Shown here: positions 6,174 to 7,013 of the stretch, in pieces
Layout: the number at the start of each line of letters is the position of its first letter
Numbering within the stretch: the stretch's first letter is position 1
Source of the DNA: CAZTLE01 sp964614415
Lineage (GTDB): Bacteria > Bacteroidota > Bacteroidia > Flavobacteriales > Flavobacteriaceae
DNA length: 7,013 nt
Direction of reading: 5' to 3'
Assembly (NCBI GenBank): GCA_964614415.1
Contig: CAZTLE010000203.1
Coordinates: 1-7,013 of the forward strand
The notes under the pieces: model-generated
The model's database searches: none
What the model was told of the DNA's origin: nothing
The model's input: only the letters and a program-made list of their open reading frames with translations
Position numbers and translations under genes: made by a program

Positions 6174-6584
6174 TTAACGCCTGCCAAAGACATGTACTTT
6201 AGCCTTACGTTTTGAGGCATTTTTAGTGTCATAGATGAACATGATCTTTTTAATGATGCGCTTATTGCCATTAAGGTCGATCACTCGTGTTGTGCTGAGT
6301 CCGTTGAAGTTGTGACGCACCTCTATCTCCTCTTTGGAGCCGTTTCCGTAAAGAACGACCATCTTATGCATATTGAGGCTCCCGCCTGATACAACGAGTT
6401 TCAGCTTGGCAAATCGCCCATCAGCGATGCCTACTTGCATAATATCCCGGTCCAGTTTAAAATCTACTTTTTTGCTCCCCAGGCGTACCCAGTCATTGGC
6501 TATGGTCGAACTTGTGCCCTCGAAGCCGGACAATCCAACCAATAAAAGGGCTCCTAATACGAATGTTCCAAATATCTTTATCAT
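6174..6584 (-). CDS. Small exported basic protein, DUF2541-like beta domain
   Basis: A 136-residue protein from the ATG at 6584. A longer frame reaches a TTG at 6611, but it would put a polar extension before the signal; the ATG gives MIK followed by a hydrophobic core at 7-18, a standard Sec signal. Cleavage is probably between residues 20 and 30. There is no lipobox and no cysteine at all. The mature domain opens with DWVRLGSKKVDF and closes with DLNGNKRIIKKIMFIYDT and AKVHVFGRR. The W-x-x-L-G opening, the N-x-x-R-x-I-x-x-I motif and the final V-x-G resemble small secreted beta-sandwich domains of the DUF2541 (YaaI) type. This assignment is from memory of motif style. The C-terminal half is strongly lysine- and arginine-rich, so it may bind an anionic partner such as polysaccharide or nucleic acid (inference). 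It is its own unit, between two minus-strand terminators. Confidence 0.8.
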   Translation of the reverse strand: MIKIFGTFVLGALLLVGLSGFEGTSSTIANDWVRLGSKKVDFKLDRDIMQVGIADGRFAKLKLVVSGGSLNMHKMVVLYGNGSKEEIEVRHNFNGLSTTRVIDLNGNKRIIKKIMFIYDTKNASKRKAKVHVFGRR

Positions 6585-6652
6585 AATGTGCTTGTTAGTG
6601 TTAGTACTCAACTCATTTACTCTGACTTTGGAAGCACAAAAAGGTTTAATGC

Positions 6653-6680
6653 AAAAACGAGAACCCCTGGAGTTCTCGTT
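6653..6680 (-). terminator. Rho-independent terminator after the alpha/beta hydrolase gene
   Basis: A perfect 9-bp stem AACGAGAAC / GTTCTCGTT (6680-6672 with 6664-6656 on the minus strand) surrounds a seven-base loop and runs into a short T tract (to 6653). It starts 22 bases after the stop at 6705-6703. The T tract is short (five T including stem bases), so termination may be partial. Confidence 0.75.
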
Positions 6681-6702
6681 CTAAATAACTTAAACGTCAG
6701 GC

Positions 6703-7013
6703 TTATAAATTCTCATGGAAGAACTCGCTTGTGCGTGTTACTGCCAACTCAACTTCTTCCTCCTGATCGTAAAAGGCGAATTGATGCATGGGTGAAGCCA
6801 GGTCGGTCTCTACCCAAACCAGTTCCTTGTTTTCCGATGGCACTGCATTGAAGTAGTTCTTCGTGTAATCGGGCAATACACAACCATCACTGTGTACCAT
6901 AAAAAGCGGCTTATTTAGTTTTTTTGCAGACGGAAAGGGGTCCAGGGTAAGCCAGTCCTCCCAGGTGGCAACAGCAAACTGATCGGCGTTCCATTCCGGG
7001 ATAGCACCTCTAT
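6703..7013 (-). CDS. Alpha/beta hydrolase, C-terminal fragment (cut by right window edge)
   Basis: The open frame continues without a stop from 6703 to the right edge, giving the last 103 residues; the start lies outside. The methionine at 6900 is internal, since coding-type sequence (EWNADQFAVATWEDWLTLDPF, then AKKLNKPLFMVHSDG) precedes it. The segment KPLFMVHSDGCVLPDYTKNY carries the strand that usually bears the acidic member of the catalytic triad, and SPMHQFAFYDQ near the end is where the catalytic histidine is expected in dienelactone-hydrolase or CocE-like relatives. The final helix (VELAVTRTSEFFHENL) is typical of the fold. The nucleophile motif (G-x-S-x-G) is outside the window, so activity and substrate cannot be judged. 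The strong WEDWLTLDPFPSAKKL resemblance to secreted or cytoplasmic ester or peptide hydrolases is from memory. It ends with its own terminator. Confidence 0.82.
   Translation of the reverse strand, partial: RGAIPEWNADQFAVATWEDWLTLDPFPSAKKLNKPLFMVHSDGCVLPDYTKNYFNAVPSENKELVWVETDLASPMHQFAFYDQEEEVELAVTRTSEFFHENL

Noticed and set aside
6585..6611. Nine-codon N-terminal extension of the small exported protein, from a TTG
   Set aside because: It adds a polar stretch before a complete Sec signal that starts with ATG at 6584; no ribosome site precedes the TTG.
1..7013. Mobile element, CRISPR array, tRNA or defence system
   Set aside because: I looked for tandem direct repeats with spacers, terminal inverted repeats around a transposase, cloverleaf segments and nuclease or toxin motifs; none is present.

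Overview
The window looks like an ordinary stretch of chromosome from a member of the Bacteroidota, most likely a flavobacterium. The clearest evidence is a 630-residue secreted protein ending in a type B C-terminal domain of the type IX secretion system (T9SS, the gliding-associated export machine). Several short lipoproteins, a head-GIN (DUF2807) protein and mostly Shine-Dalgarno-poor starts fit the same group. Base composition is moderate and even. I see no tRNA, rRNA, CRISPR array, insertion sequence, integrase or phage gene.

Layout from left to right: (1) the 5' end of a minus-strand lipoprotein gene that runs off the left edge (1-169); (2) a minus-strand 301-residue lipoprotein gene (290-1195); (3) a 223-bp divergent intergenic region; (4) a plus-strand cysteine-rich 147-residue lipoprotein gene (1419-1862) closed by a strong hairpin terminator (1887-1920); (5) a plus-strand secreted head-GIN protein gene (2004-2729) with its own probable promoter and an operator-like palindrome; (6) convergent with it, a minus-strand cluster: DinB-fold protein (2739-3305), 2H phosphoesterase / RNA ligase-like protein (3392-3937) and the large T9SS cargo protein (3988-5889, TTG start preferred); (7) a minus-strand small exported basic protein (6174-6584) with its own terminator; (8) the 3' end of a minus-strand alpha/beta hydrolase gene that runs off the right edge (6703-7013), also with its own terminator.

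Six of the nine genes encode exported proteins: three lipoproteins, one T9SS cargo and two with signal peptides. The two cytoplasmic proteins in the middle (DinB fold and 2H phosphoesterase) are small enzyme-like proteins lying downstream of the T9SS cargo gene on the same strand. No shared pathway is evident. Terminators at three places suggest mostly single-gene units.

I did not find a convincing undescribed multi-gene system. The points most worth a second look are the regular [STK]-[GS]-D-[SA] repeat ladder in the head-GIN protein, the six-cysteine tail of the small lipoprotein, a perfect 7-3-7 palindrome over a candidate -35 element, and the non-ATG start of the T9SS cargo gene.
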